A stretch of DNA of 64,000 nt, from the NCBI GenBank assembly GCA_045124465.1, contig JBGVLV010000032.1:1-64000 (forward strand), written 5' to 3'. A model generated the notes under the pieces. It searched no databases. It was not told where the DNA came from and saw only the letters and a list, made by a program, of their open reading frames with translations. Position numbers and translations under genes: made by a program. Below, piece after piece: positions 7,983 through 17,611 of the stretch (within the stretch, counting starts at the first letter, position 1; every line of letters starts with the position of its first letter). The stretch is from Scatosoma sp045124465. Its GTDB lineage: Bacteria > Bacillota > Clostridia > Christensenellales > Borkfalkiaceae.

Positions 7983-8807
7983 ATGCGAAAGATAAATTAC
8001 GAATTAGTGGTTTCCGACTTCGACGGTACGCTCGCCCATTCGGACGGCGGGATCGGCGAATATTCGAAGACCGCGATACAAGAATATATCAAAAACGGCG
8101 GAAAATTCGTCGTTTCCACGGGCAGAATGCCGCGCGGGATTTTTCATAAGGTCAAGGAACTGGGCTTGACGGGCGCGGTTTCCTGTTATCAGGGTTCGGC
8201 GATCATGGATATCGAAAGCGAGCAGCCCTTGTTCGAGGGGACAATGGACAACGCGACCGCCGTCAAGGTCTGTCGGAAGATAGAAACGTTCGGATTACAT
8301 ATGCACGTGTATACGCTCCACGACTTTTACGTAAACAAAGCGGACGAAGGTCTGAAACGCTATGAAAAAATGGTCGGCGTGAAAGGTATTTTGACGGAGG
8401 AGCTTTCCGCATTCGTGGAAAGGGAACAAATCCGTCCGTATAAGATACTGGCGATGGTTCCCGTGGAGATCCAAAACGAGGTATATCAAACGTTTCATAA
8501 GGAATTCGGCGAGAAATGTTACGTAACGAACAGCGGTGCGTCGCTCGTCGAGGTCTGCAATAAAACGTACTCGAAAGGCACGGCTATGGAATTTTTGTCA
8601 AACTATTACGGCGTACCGTTGGAAAAGACGCTCGCGATCGGGGATCAGCAAAACGACGTGCCGATGCTCGAACGGGCGGGGCTTGGAATCGCGGTAAAGA
8701 ACGCGCAGAACTCGTTAAAGGAAAAAGCTGACGTCGTGTCCGAGTATACGAATAACGAGGACGCGGTAGGACGGATCGTCGAAAAATACGGTTATACGGA
8801 GGAATAA
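7983..8807 (+). CDS. Cof-type HAD-superfamily sugar-phosphatase-like hydrolase
   Basis: A 274-residue Mg-dependent HAD phosphatase. The nucleophile motif is SDFDGTLAHS at residues 8-17, motif II is VVSTGR near 40, and motif IV GDQQNDVPML near 220 has the Cof-subfamily (IIB cap) signature. Substrates are probably sugar phosphates or flavin-type cofactors, which the sequence cannot decide. It starts directly after the uvrC stop and hprK follows four bases later, so it is in the uvrC operon. Confidence 0.9.
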   Translation: MRKINYELVVSDFDGTLAHSDGGIGEYSKTAIQEYIKNGGKFVVSTGRMPRGIFHKVKELGLTGAVSCYQGSAIMDIESEQPLFEGTMDNATAVKVCRKIETFGLHMHVYTLHDFYVNKADEGLKRYEKMVGVKGILTEELSAFVEREQIRPYKILAMVPVEIQNEVYQTFHKEFGEKCYVTNSGASLVEVCNKTYSKGTAMEFLSNYYGVPLEKTLAIGDQQNDVPMLERAGLGIAVKNAQNSLKEKADVVSEYTNNEDAVGRIVEKYGYTEE

Positions 8808-8811
8808 AACT

Positions 8812-9735
8812 ATGAGCGAACACGTTACGCAAAGCGTTATGTTGGACAAATTCGCGTACGATCTCCATTTGGAGATCATCTATACGGGCAGAGGCGTAGT
8901 CACGCTCGCGAGTATGAGCGTAGAACGTCCCGGTCTGCAACTTGCGGGCGGATTTTTCAATTATTTCGACTCTCGCCGTATTCTCGTGATCGGGCTTTCG
9001 GAATACGAATATTTGCGTACGTTCTCGTCCGAAGAACGCCGCGCGAAGATACAGAGCCTGTTCGAACACGGCGAACTGCCTTGTATCATACTCAGCCGCG
9101 ACCTGCCCGTGCTCCCCGAACTCGTAGAAACGGCAAAACAGTATTCCTGTCCCTTGTTCCGCAGTACGAAGATAACGACCGACCTTATGAGCGATCTGTA
9201 TATCTATCTCAACCGTCTGCTCGCGCCGTCCGTCACCGAACACGGCGTTTTAATGGAAGTATTCGGCGTGGGTATCCTGCTCACGGGCAAGAGCGGGGTC
9301 GGAAAGAGCGAAACGGCTATGGAGCTTATCAAGCGTGGTCACCGTCTGATCGCGGACGACAACGTGATCATCAAAGAGATCGCGAACGAGCTGTACGGCA
9401 CAGCGCCCGACATCATTCGTTACTTTATGGAACTTCGGGGTATCGGTATCATCAACGTAAAGAGTATGTACGGTTCGGGTTCGGTACTCGACGAAAAGAA
9501 TATCCAGCTCATCATTCAGCTTGAAAACTGGCAACAGGGCAAGGAATACGACCGTATCGGCGACGAGGGTACGTCCGCGTCCTATTTCGGGATCAAAGTA
9601 CCCAAGATAACCATTCCCGTCAGTCCCGGACGTAACCTTGCGATCATCATCGAAGTCGCCGCGCGTAACTTCCGTTTGAAGAGCATGGGCTACGACGCGT
9701 CGGAAGAGTTGATCACGAGGAGTATCGGCAGATAA
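8812..9735 (+). CDS. hprK: HPr kinase/phosphorylase
   Basis: Phosphorylates and dephosphorylates Ser46 of HPr, linking sugar uptake to carbon catabolite control. 307 residues, normal length. H144 (VTEHGVL), the Walker A GKSGVGKS at 159-166, ADDN near 181 and the signature LRGIGIINVKSMYG near 204 are those of true HprK. The gene overlaps the following U32 gene by one base (TAATG). A second, divergent HprK-like protein is encoded at 27522; this one is the canonical enzyme. Confidence 0.96.
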   Translation: MSEHVTQSVMLDKFAYDLHLEIIYTGRGVVTLASMSVERPGLQLAGGFFNYFDSRRILVIGLSEYEYLRTFSSEERRAKIQSLFEHGELPCIILSRDLPVLPELVETAKQYSCPLFRSTKITTDLMSDLYIYLNRLLAPSVTEHGVLMEVFGVGILLTGKSGVGKSETAMELIKRGHRLIADDNVIIKEIANELYGTAPDIIRYFMELRGIGIINVKSMYGSGSVLDEKNIQLIIQLENWQQGKEYDRIGDEGTSASYFGIKVPKITIPVSPGRNLAIIIEVAARNFRLKSMGYDASEELITRSIGR

Positions 9736-11954
9736 TGTTGGAGATATTAGCGCCCGCAGGCAACGCAGAATGTGCGAACGCGGCCATCGACAACGGCGCG
9801 AACGCGATATACCTCGGTTTCAGCTCGTTTTCCGCCCGTCAAAGCGCGGAGAACTTCGACGAGGAGAGCCTTCGCAAGATCGTGGAACGCGCGCATTTTT
9901 GCGGCGTAAAAGTATACGTAGCGATGAACACGCTCGTAAAAGACGAGGAAACGGAAACGTTTTTGCGTTCCCTCGTTTGCGTTTGGAATTTGGGCGTGGA
10001 CGCGATTATTTTGCAGGATATTTTTCTTGGCAAAGCGATAAAGGAAAGATACCCCGAGATCGTTTTGCATTTGAGTACGCAAGCGGGCGTATGCTCGTCG
10101 GACGGCGCGAAATTTGCGAAAGAGTGCGGGTTCTCGCGCGTGATAGTGGCGCGTGAAACGCCGCTTTCGGAAATACAAAAGATAACGAAAATACTCGAAA
10201 CGGAATGTTTCGTACAGGGCGCGCTCTGCACCTGTTTTTCGGGACAATGCTATTTTTCCTCCTTTGCGGGCGGGAACAGCGGCAATCGCGGCAGATGTAA
10301 ACAACCCTGTCGGAAACGATACGCATACGATCGTCAAGGTTTTGAGGAAACGTCGTACGCGCTGTCGCTTTCCGACCTTTGCGTGGGCGAGAATATCGGG
10401 AAATATATCGCCGCGGGCGTGACCTCTTTCAAGATAGAGGGCAGAATGCGCCGCGCGGAATACGTGGGCGCGGCAACGCGGTACTATCGCTTGCTGTTAA
10501 ACGACGAGACGGGCGAGAAAGACAGAGCGGTGGCATTGTCCGATCTCAAACGTACGTACAATCGCGGCAATTATACGAAAGGTCTTGCCTTTGGACAGGA
10601 TAAACGGTTTTTATCGACAGCGATACAAGGTCATACCGGCGAAAAGGTCGGCGTGGTCAACGTTCGTAACGGCAATTATTTCGTCGAAAGCACCTTTTCG
10701 CCCCGTCAGGGCGACGCGTTCAAAATTTTACGCGACGGGAAAGAGCTTGGCGGCGCGGTGTTTTCCAAAAAGTCGGGCAAAGGATTCGTCGTTCTTTCCA
10801 AAACGCGTTTGAAAAACGGCGACGGCGTGTTCGTGACGACGGACGGCGCGGTGAACGAACGGGCGCTTGCGGAGAAAAAACGCGTCGAAATTTCCCTCCG
10901 TTTATGCTTTTGCGAGGGCGATTTCGCGGTCGCGGAGGGCGCGGGAGTGCGAATACAGTCGGAGGAACGGTTGCAGACCGCCGCTTCCCGACCTTTGACG
11001 GAAGAGGAATTGCGGGTATGCTTTTCCAAAACGGACGGTCTGCCCGTGGAGATCGCGTTCGAGGATATTAAGTTGCAAGGGAATATCTTTATCCCGAAAT
11101 CCACGCTCAACGCCTTTCGACGCGCGTTCTTCGCGAAATTGAGCGAAACGGTAACGAAAAACGGTCGGAAGGAGATAGAGTATCGCCCGCTCGCATTGCC
11201 GACTTTGTGCGGCGAGAACGGAATGATCGCCGTTATGTCGAATGATTTTAAGGGCGTTGCGGCGGATATCGCGATCTGTAAACCCGACGATTTTACAAGT
11301 CCGTTGCCCGAAAGTTTTATAAGCGGAAAGTTCGAGAAATATCTTTATTATCCCGCTTTCTGTACCGAACGTGACGGCGAGGCGTTGGCGGCTCGGTGCA
11401 AGGAAACGGATATCGACGGCATATACGCCGAAAACTACGGCGGAATGGTATTCGCCAAAGAACACGATCTGAAAGTGTTTGCGGGAACGGGTTTTAACCT
11501 TATGAACGCGATTGCCGTGGGCGAACTGCTCAAAGATCCGTGCGTTCGTTATTACGCTATCTCCAAAGAAACGAACGAAACGGGTGCGGCGGCACTCGCG
11601 GGCAAGCAAGCGTTCGCACTGACGGCGGGGGATATCAAACTGATGGACCTTTGCTATTGCCCGTTCGGAAAGACCTGCAATACGTGTGATAAGCGGAGCG
11701 GATATACGTTGACGGACGAAAACGGACGGGTATTCCCCGTGCGGCGGTATCGCGGCGGGGACGGGAACTGCCGTTTCGAAGTATATAACTGCGCCAAGCT
11801 CGTGAGTACGGGCGTAAAGGGCGCGGGACGGTTGCTCGATCTGACGGCGACGGATAAGAAAGCGGAAACGGTCGCGGCGGTCGGAGATACGCAAGAACAA
11901 AAGACGATTTTTGAAAACTATACGTCGGGACATTATAAACGCGGCGTATTGTAA
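9735..11954 (+). CDS. U32-family peptidase-like protein (RlhA-type, with DUF3656-like C-terminal region)
   Basis: 739 residues. The N-terminal TIM-barrel-like part starts MLEILAPAGNAECANAAIDNGANAIYLG-type and contains the U32 cysteine block (QGALCTCFSGQC, then GRCKQPCRKRY), which in RlhA/TrhP homologues binds an iron-sulfur cluster for hydroxylation of 23S rRNA or tRNA. The C-terminal half, with CPFGKTCNTC near 640, matches the long U32 subgroup. A role in RNA hydroxylation is inferred from family members; true protease activity is doubtful. It overlaps hprK by one base and is followed by mutS2. Confidence 0.88.
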   Translation: MLEILAPAGNAECANAAIDNGANAIYLGFSSFSARQSAENFDEESLRKIVERAHFCGVKVYVAMNTLVKDEETETFLRSLVCVWNLGVDAIILQDIFLGKAIKERYPEIVLHLSTQAGVCSSDGAKFAKECGFSRVIVARETPLSEIQKITKILETECFVQGALCTCFSGQCYFSSFAGGNSGNRGRCKQPCRKRYAYDRQGFEETSYALSLSDLCVGENIGKYIAAGVTSFKIEGRMRRAEYVGAATRYYRLLLNDETGEKDRAVALSDLKRTYNRGNYTKGLAFGQDKRFLSTAIQGHTGEKVGVVNVRNGNYFVESTFSPRQGDAFKILRDGKELGGAVFSKKSGKGFVVLSKTRLKNGDGVFVTTDGAVNERALAEKKRVEISLRLCFCEGDFAVAEGAGVRIQSEERLQTAASRPLTEEELRVCFSKTDGLPVEIAFEDIKLQGNIFIPKSTLNAFRRAFFAKLSETVTKNGRKEIEYRPLALPTLCGENGMIAVMSNDFKGVAADIAICKPDDFTSPLPESFISGKFEKYLYYPAFCTERDGEALAARCKETDIDGIYAENYGGMVFAKEHDLKVFAGTGFNLMNAIAVGELLKDPCVRYYAISKETNETGAAALAGKQAFALTAGDIKLMDLCYCPFGKTCNTCDKRSGYTLTDENGRVFPVRRYRGGDGNCRFEVYNCAKLVSTGVKGAGRLLDLTATDKKAETVAAVGDTQEQKTIFENYTSGHYKRGVL

Positions 11955-11964
11955 AAGGACAGGA

Positions 11965-14367
11965 ATGGATCAAAGAGCGATTGAAAAAACGGAACTGAAT
12001 AAAATACTCGCGCTCGTTGCCGAGTACGCGACGCTCGAAGGCGGTAAAATGCTGTTGACGGATACGCAACCGTCCACGGTCGTTTCCGAAACGAGAAAGC
12101 GGCTGAAAACCACGGAAGAGGCGCTAGCTTTGCTCTTTTCCTACGGCGTATCCAAGGTGGAGTATTTCCCGCCTTTTACCGACGAGATAGAACGTGCGAA
12201 AAAAGGTTCGGCGCTTTCTTGCGGGGAGCTTTTGAAACTCGAAAACCTGCTCCGTTCGGCACGGATAGCGCACACCTCCATTGCAAGCGTTTCCGACGAT
12301 ACGCTTACGAATATGAAAGCGCTTGCGGACAGGATATATTTCGACGCCGCACTCGAAGAAGATATACGTACGAAGATTTTAAGCGATACGGAAGTGAGCG
12401 ACTACGCGAGCGACAAGCTCTATTCCGTGCGCCGCGAGATACGGCTCTTGAACGAGCGGATACGTTCCCGACTCTCCGAATATCTTTCGGGGAGCGAGGG
12501 AAAATATTTACAGGACGGCATCGTAACGATGCGCGACAACAGATACGTCTTGCCCGTCCGTGCGGAATATAAACGCAATATCAAAGGTTTTATCCACGAC
12601 CGCTCGGCAAGCGGCGCGACCTTTTTCATCGAGCCAGAAGAAGTGCTGGAAATGAACAATGAACTCCGTTCTTTGGCGATAGACGAAAAGGAAGAAGTAG
12701 AGCGTATTTTGGGCGAGCTTTCTCGTCGCGCGGGTTTTATCGGCGACGAGTTGACGGAAGATATCCGACTTTTGGAGGAGATAGACGGCGCGTACGCACG
12801 CGCGGAATATGCATATAAGCTCGGTTGCGTAAACCCCGAAATCAACGGCGACGGCATCGTTTCCATCGAGATGGGCAGACATCCGCTCATCGATCGGAAA
12901 AAGGTCGTACCCGTCAGTTTGTCGCTTGGAAAAGACTATCGTTTCCTGCTCATCAGCGGACCGAATACGGGCGGTAAAACGGTCACGCTCAAAATGGTCG
13001 GGCTGTTTTGTATGATGGCGATGTGCGGCTTGTTCGTGCCCGCGAAACGGGCAACGCTTTCCGTGTTCGACGAGATATACTGCGACGTCGGCGACGCGCA
13101 AAGTATCGAGGAAAGCCTTTCCACCTTTTCTTCCCATATTACGAACATTATCAGGATCGTCGATAACGTTACGAGCAAAAGCTTGGTGCTCATCGACGAG
13201 CTGGGCGGGGGAACGGATCCCGACGAGGGACAGGCGCTCGCAAAAGCGATCGTTTCCTATCTTTTGACAACGGGTTGCGCGGGCGTGGTGACTACCCACT
13301 ACACGGCGCTCAAAGAATTTGCGTTTTCGGCAAACGGGATAGAGAACGCGTGTATGGAATTCGATTCGGACACCTTGCGGCCGCTGTACGTGATCCGTAT
13401 CGGTCTGCCCGGTTCGAGCAACGCGCTCGGCATTTCGCGGCGGCTGGGGCTGAAAGAGAGTATTTTGCAAGACGCGCTCGGGAATTTATCCGAGGACGCG
13501 CAAAGATTTGAAAATATCGTACGGAACGCGGAAGAAAGCCGTATCAAAGCGGAAGAAACGTTACAGGAAAGCAACCGCTTGAAAGCGGAATGGTCGGAAA
13601 AGCTGCGCGCGCTCGATATCGAACGGGAAAAATTGCAAAAGGAAAAGGATAAATTATACGCGCAGGCGAAAGCGGAGTCGCGGCGTATCGTCAACGAGCG
13701 CACGGCGGATGCGGAGGAATTGCTCGAAGAAATAGAAAAGATATTCGAAAAGGAAACCATTTCCGAAAGCGACCTCATCAAAGCCCGTACGCTGAAAAAT
13801 CGGCTCGGCGATAAGGCGTTCGAAAACGAACGGGAGGAGATCGTGCGACCGCAGTATAAACAGGCGAACGAGAACGATCTCAAAGTCGGCGCGAAAGTTT
13901 ACGTGCAGAATATAAATCAAGAGGGGGTCGTGCAAAACGTTCGCCCCGCCAAGAAAGAGGCGGAAGTGCTTTGCGGAAGTATACGCGTTCGCAGTAAATT
14001 TTCCGATTTGGCGGTATTGATCGTCGGGGAAAAGGCGCAAACTGATAAAAAATGCCCCGCGTGGCAGAAAAAGCAAACGACGGACAACGTACAGGTGAAA
14101 AAGTCTTTGTCGCCAAAACCCGCGCCGTCGCTCGAACTCAACGTCATCGGTAGGACGGTGCACGAGGCTATCCCCGAAGTGGAGGCGTTTTTGGACGCGG
14201 CGGTGCTTTCCAACCTCGAAGAAGTGCGTATCGTGCACGGTATGGGTACGGGCAAGCTCCGCGCGGGCATACACGAGTATTTGCGAACGGCGAAAAACGT
14301 GGCGGAATATCGGCTCGGTAGATACGGCGAGGGCGAAACGGGCGTGACCATCGTCAAGATCAAATAA
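11965..14367 (+). CDS. mutS2: endonuclease MutS2
   Basis: 800 residues. MutS-type ATPase with Walker A SGPNTGGKTVTLK near 330, DELGGGTDPDEGQALA near 412, a long coiled coil near 520-620 and a C-terminal Smr nuclease domain (LNVIGRTVHEAIPEV; HGMGTGKLR). MutS2 proteins suppress recombination and in Bacillus rescue collided ribosomes. The start at 11965 (MDQRAIEKTELNKIL) follows AAAGGACAGG; a longer frame beginning at 11911 would run into the preceding gene. It sits ten bases after the U32 gene. Confidence 0.96.
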   Translation: MDQRAIEKTELNKILALVAEYATLEGGKMLLTDTQPSTVVSETRKRLKTTEEALALLFSYGVSKVEYFPPFTDEIERAKKGSALSCGELLKLENLLRSARIAHTSIASVSDDTLTNMKALADRIYFDAALEEDIRTKILSDTEVSDYASDKLYSVRREIRLLNERIRSRLSEYLSGSEGKYLQDGIVTMRDNRYVLPVRAEYKRNIKGFIHDRSASGATFFIEPEEVLEMNNELRSLAIDEKEEVERILGELSRRAGFIGDELTEDIRLLEEIDGAYARAEYAYKLGCVNPEINGDGIVSIEMGRHPLIDRKKVVPVSLSLGKDYRFLLISGPNTGGKTVTLKMVGLFCMMAMCGLFVPAKRATLSVFDEIYCDVGDAQSIEESLSTFSSHITNIIRIVDNVTSKSLVLIDELGGGTDPDEGQALAKAIVSYLLTTGCAGVVTTHYTALKEFAFSANGIENACMEFDSDTLRPLYVIRIGLPGSSNALGISRRLGLKESILQDALGNLSEDAQRFENIVRNAEESRIKAEETLQESNRLKAEWSEKLRALDIEREKLQKEKDKLYAQAKAESRRIVNERTADAEELLEEIEKIFEKETISESDLIKARTLKNRLGDKAFENEREEIVRPQYKQANENDLKVGAKVYVQNINQEGVVQNVRPAKKEAEVLCGSIRVRSKFSDLAVLIVGEKAQTDKKCPAWQKKQTTDNVQVKKSLSPKPAPSLELNVIGRTVHEAIPEVEAFLDAAVLSNLEEVRIVHGMGTGKLRAGIHEYLRTAKNVAEYRLGRYGEGETGVTIVKIK

Positions 14368-14449
14368 CGCGGAAGTTGCTTTGAAAAGCGCATAACCCCG
14401 AAAAAAGCGAAATAGTATATTACGAGATCTTTTTTCGAGGTGAAAGCGA

Positions 14450-15190
14450 TTGAAAAAACAAGAAAAGCGGCGCGTGCGCCGTTCGGTGAAATTTAACGTA
14501 GCGACAAATCTCGTGCTCGGCGTACTCGTGCTTTCCGTGGGCGCGTTGTGCCTCTCTCCCGTAGAGGATACGGCTTATACGAGCGGCGACGGATCGGAGA
14601 TCTACCGCTCGGCGGAAAACGGCGGCGCGGGCGTTTCGTTGATGTTCAACGTGTACTGGGGAACGGAGGAAGTCTACCGTATCCTCGATATCCTCAAAGC
14701 GCAGGACGCGAAAGCGACCTTCTTTATCGGCGGGTGTTGGGCGGACGATAACGTAGACTGTCTCCGCGCGATCTACGAGGCGGGTCACGAACTGGGCAAT
14801 CACGGTTATTTTCATAAAGATCAGGATAAACTCGATCTTGTGAACAACCAAAAGGAGATCGCCGAATGTAATAAATTCGTCGAACTCGCGGTCGGCGTAA
14901 CGCCTACGCTGTTCGCACCGCCTTCGGGCGCGTATAACGCGAATACGCTCGAAGCGGCGAAAGCGCTGGGAATGAAAACGATATTGTGGTCGCGGGACAC
15001 GATCGACTGGCGGGATAAGAACTCGTCTTTGATATATACCCGCGCGACGAAGAATATCAAGAGCGGGGAATTCGTTCTGATGCACCCGATGGCGGCGACC
15101 GCCGACGCGTTGGAAGATATACTTAAATATTATAAATCCCTTTCCCTCGCCGCCGTAACGGTGAGCGAGAATTTGCGGGAAAAGGGATAA
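14450..15190 (+). CDS. polysaccharide deacetylase-like protein (YlxY/PdaB type) with altered NodB motif
   Basis: 246 residues with a TTG start at 14450 preceded by CGAGGTGA. A basic N terminus and one membrane anchor (LVLGVLVLSVGALCL) lead to a NodB-like domain outside the membrane. The first NodB motif, normally TFDDG, reads MFNVYWG, so the catalytic base and one metal aspartate are missing, while the HGYFH metal pair and APPSGAYN remain. Sporulation-associated YlxY proteins show a similar loss as I recall, so the protein may bind rather than cleave glycan. The M16 protease gene follows, as near ylxY/mlpA loci of Bacillus. Confidence 0.82.
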   Translation: MKKQEKRRVRRSVKFNVATNLVLGVLVLSVGALCLSPVEDTAYTSGDGSEIYRSAENGGAGVSLMFNVYWGTEEVYRILDILKAQDAKATFFIGGCWADDNVDCLRAIYEAGHELGNHGYFHKDQDKLDLVNNQKEIAECNKFVELAVGVTPTLFAPPSGAYNANTLEAAKALGMKTILWSRDTIDWRDKNSSLIYTRATKNIKSGEFVLMHPMAATADALEDILKYYKSLSLAAVTVSENLREKG

Positions 15191-15202
15191 AGGAAAAAGT
15201 TT

Positions 15203-16441
15203 ATGGTATTTGAAAAGAGATACGAAAACGGGTTAAGGCTCGTAGTGAAACAAATGGAAGGGCTGATGTCGGTGACGATGGGCATACTCGTCGGCACGGG
15301 CGCGTGTTCGGAAACGGACGCGGAGGACGGCATTTCTCATTTCATCGAGCATATGCAATTCAAAGGCACGAAAACGCGCAACGCGTTCGAAATATCCGAC
15401 GCGTTCGATCGCTTGGGCGCGCAGATAAACGCGTTTACGGGCAAAGACGTGACCTGTTATTATTCCAAGTGCACGTCCGACCATACGAGCGCGTGTTTCG
15501 AATTGCTCGCCGATCTCTTTTTGAATTCCACCTTCCCCGAAGAGGAAATGGCGCGGGAAAAGGGAGTCGTTTGCGAAGAAATATCCATGAACGAAGATAC
15601 GCCCGAAGATATTTGTCTGGATCTTTTGTCCCGCGCGTTTTACGGCAAAGAAAATTACGGCAGGAACATTCTCGGCACGGCGAAGAACGTAAAAGGTTTT
15701 ACCGTCGGGGATATTTTGGCGTATAAAAAGGCAAGATATTGCCCCGAAAACACCGTTATATCTTTCGCGGGCGGGGTAGACCCCGTAACGGCGCAAGCGC
15801 TCGTCGAAACGTATTTCGGAACGCTCGAAAAAGGCGCGTTCGAAAGCCGTACGCCCATATTCGGAGCAAAAAAAGAAAGCCTTGTAAAGACCAAGCCGAT
15901 CGAACAAATGCATATCGCTATCGGCTATCCCGCTTTGCCCCGCGGCGACGAGCTTGAAGACGCGGTAAACGCCGTGAACGGTGTGCTCGGCGGCACGATG
16001 AGCGCAAGACTGTTTCAGGAAGTGCGTGAAAAACGCGGACTTGCCTATTCGGTGTATTCTTACGTTTCCTCGTACGCGGAATGCGGTACGCAGGTCATCT
16101 ATGCGGGCGTAAATCCCGCGCAGGCGCAAGAGGCGTACGACGCCGTTTGCAACGTGGTCAAGGATATCAAGCGAAACGGGGTCACGGAGGACGAGTTCTT
16201 GCGTAGCCGCGAACAGATGAAGTCGGGTATGTTTTTCAGTAACGAGAGCAGTAACGCGCAAATGTTGCTGTACGGGAAATATATGCTGTATTTCGATAAG
16301 ATCTTCGATTTCGAGGCGAAACTGGATAAGATCAACGCACTGACCTACGATCAGTCTTTCGCCGCGATCGAGAAAATGTTCGACGAAAAGCAAAAGGCGA
16401 TCGCGCTCGTCGGGAATACGAAAAAAGCGTTCCCGCTTTGA
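15203..16441 (+). CDS. M16-family zinc metalloprotease (insulinase/processing-peptidase type)
   Basis: 412 residues. The inverted zinc motif HFIEH is at 46-50 with the distal glutamate in the VVCEEISM block near 124. The C-terminal half repeats the fold with the substrate-binding VREKRGLAYSVYS. The length and organisation match MlpA/YmxG, a cytoplasmic peptidase encoded near ylxY and dut in Bacillus. It directly follows the deacetylase-like gene and overlaps the next frame's possible TTG start. Confidence 0.93.
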   Translation: MVFEKRYENGLRLVVKQMEGLMSVTMGILVGTGACSETDAEDGISHFIEHMQFKGTKTRNAFEISDAFDRLGAQINAFTGKDVTCYYSKCTSDHTSACFELLADLFLNSTFPEEEMAREKGVVCEEISMNEDTPEDICLDLLSRAFYGKENYGRNILGTAKNVKGFTVGDILAYKKARYCPENTVISFAGGVDPVTAQALVETYFGTLEKGAFESRTPIFGAKKESLVKTKPIEQMHIAIGYPALPRGDELEDAVNAVNGVLGGTMSARLFQEVREKRGLAYSVYSYVSSYAECGTQVIYAGVNPAQAQEAYDAVCNVVKDIKRNGVTEDEFLRSREQMKSGMFFSNESSNAQMLLYGKYMLYFDKIFDFEAKLDKINALTYDQSFAAIEKMFDEKQKAIALVGNTKKAFPL

Positions 16442-16446
16442 AAAGA

Positions 16447-16947
16447 ATGAAGACGAAAGAAACGAAAGAGCGGAAACAGGGCTTTGCGCCCGTGTACGAC
16501 GAGAACAGCCGAGTGCTCGTTTTGGGCAGTTTTCCGTCGGTAAAAAGCAGACAGATAGATTTCTATTACGGGAATAAACAAAACCGTTTTTGGAAAATGC
16601 TTTGCGGGTATTTCGGGGAAGATATCTCTCAAACCACGCAGGGCAAGAAAGAGTTTTTGTATCGCCGCGGGGTCGCGCTTTGGGATATGGTCACGGCTTG
16701 TGAGATCGAGGGTTCTGCGGACTCGTCCGTGAAGAACGCCGAAGTCGCCGATCTGAACGAAATATTCGGAAAAGCGGATATAAAAAGGATATTGCTCAAC
16801 GGTACGCTGTCTTATCAACTGTTTTACGAACGATACGCCGATATCGGCATACCTTACGAGAAAATGCCGTCCACCAGTCCGGCAAATCCGAGGTACGACG
16901 AAAAGGTATGGAGGCACGCGCTCGATGCGGTATTTGGAACTACTTGA
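16447..16947 (+). CDS. hypoxanthine-DNA glycosylase (DNA-deoxyinosine glycosylase, uracil-DNA glycosylase superfamily)
   Basis: 166 residues. VLVLGSFPSVKSRQ with FYYGNKQNRFWKML and GVALWDMV are the signature of the single-domain deoxyinosine glycosylases, which remove hypoxanthine left by adenine deamination. The C-terminal STSPANPRY block is the second catalytic-site loop. ATG 16447 is preferred; an in-frame TTG at 16438 overlaps the previous stop. The 3' end overlaps the next repair gene by 23 bases, which implies coupled translation. Confidence 0.88.
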   Translation: MKTKETKERKQGFAPVYDENSRVLVLGSFPSVKSRQIDFYYGNKQNRFWKMLCGYFGEDISQTTQGKKEFLYRRGVALWDMVTACEIEGSADSSVKNAEVADLNEIFGKADIKRILLNGTLSYQLFYERYADIGIPYEKMPSTSPANPRYDEKVWRHALDAVFGTT

Positions 16948-17602
16948 TATTTTAAACGAAAACAAAGAACTCGTCTACGCGGATTTTCAACGTCGGCTTA
17001 TCCCGACCAAAAGCGTGATTTTGGGCGTGCGTACCCCGACGATGCGGAAGATCGTCAAAGAAGTCGTTAAAACGACGGAGATAGAGGAGATCCTCGCGTT
17101 TCCCGACGAGTATTTCGAGACGACGTTCGTCAAGCTCACCGCCGTTTCCGCGTTGCCGTACGAACGGTTCGTAAAATACGTGGAACGTTGCGTGGAGCTA
17201 ATGGATAACTGGGCGAGTTGCGATTGTTTCAAAGCGAAATGCCTGAAAAAGCATAAAGACGAATTTTTGCCCGTACTCGAACGGATATTTGCCAAAGGCG
17301 GGGAATTCGAACAAAGATACGTACTCGTCGTTTTGCTTGGCGAGTATATGGAGGAGAAGTATCTCCCGATAGCGGAAGGGTATATTTCCCGCGCGAACGC
17401 CGCTCCGTATTACGTACATATGGCGCTCGCTTGGCTGACGGCGGAGATACTCGTCAAACACTACGACTACGGCGTAACCCTCTTGCAAAAAGGGATATTA
17501 GTTCCCCGTACGCATAATAAGGCGATACAAAAAGCGATAGAAAGTTATCGTCTAAACCAAGAACAAAAGGAATACTTGCGTTCCTTAAAAATAAAAAAGT
17601 AA
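16925..17602 (+). CDS. DNA alkylation repair protein (AlkD-like HEAT-repeat glycosylase)
   Basis: 225 residues, all-helical. The motifs GVRTPTMRKIVKEV near 35, ELMDNWASCDCFKAK near 91 and YYVHMALAWLTAE near 160 belong to the short AlkD-like family that excises N3- and N7-alkylpurines. It overlaps the deoxyinosine glycosylase gene, giving a compact base-excision pair. Start ATG 16925 lies inside the upstream gene; no separate promoter is seen. Confidence 0.88.
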   Translation: MRYLELLDILNENKELVYADFQRRLIPTKSVILGVRTPTMRKIVKEVVKTTEIEEILAFPDEYFETTFVKLTAVSALPYERFVKYVERCVELMDNWASCDCFKAKCLKKHKDEFLPVLERIFAKGGEFEQRYVLVVLLGEYMEEKYLPIAEGYISRANAAPYYVHMALAWLTAEILVKHYDYGVTLLQKGILVPRTHNKAIQKAIESYRLNQEQKEYLRSLKIKK

Positions 17603-17611
17603 GGTAGATTT

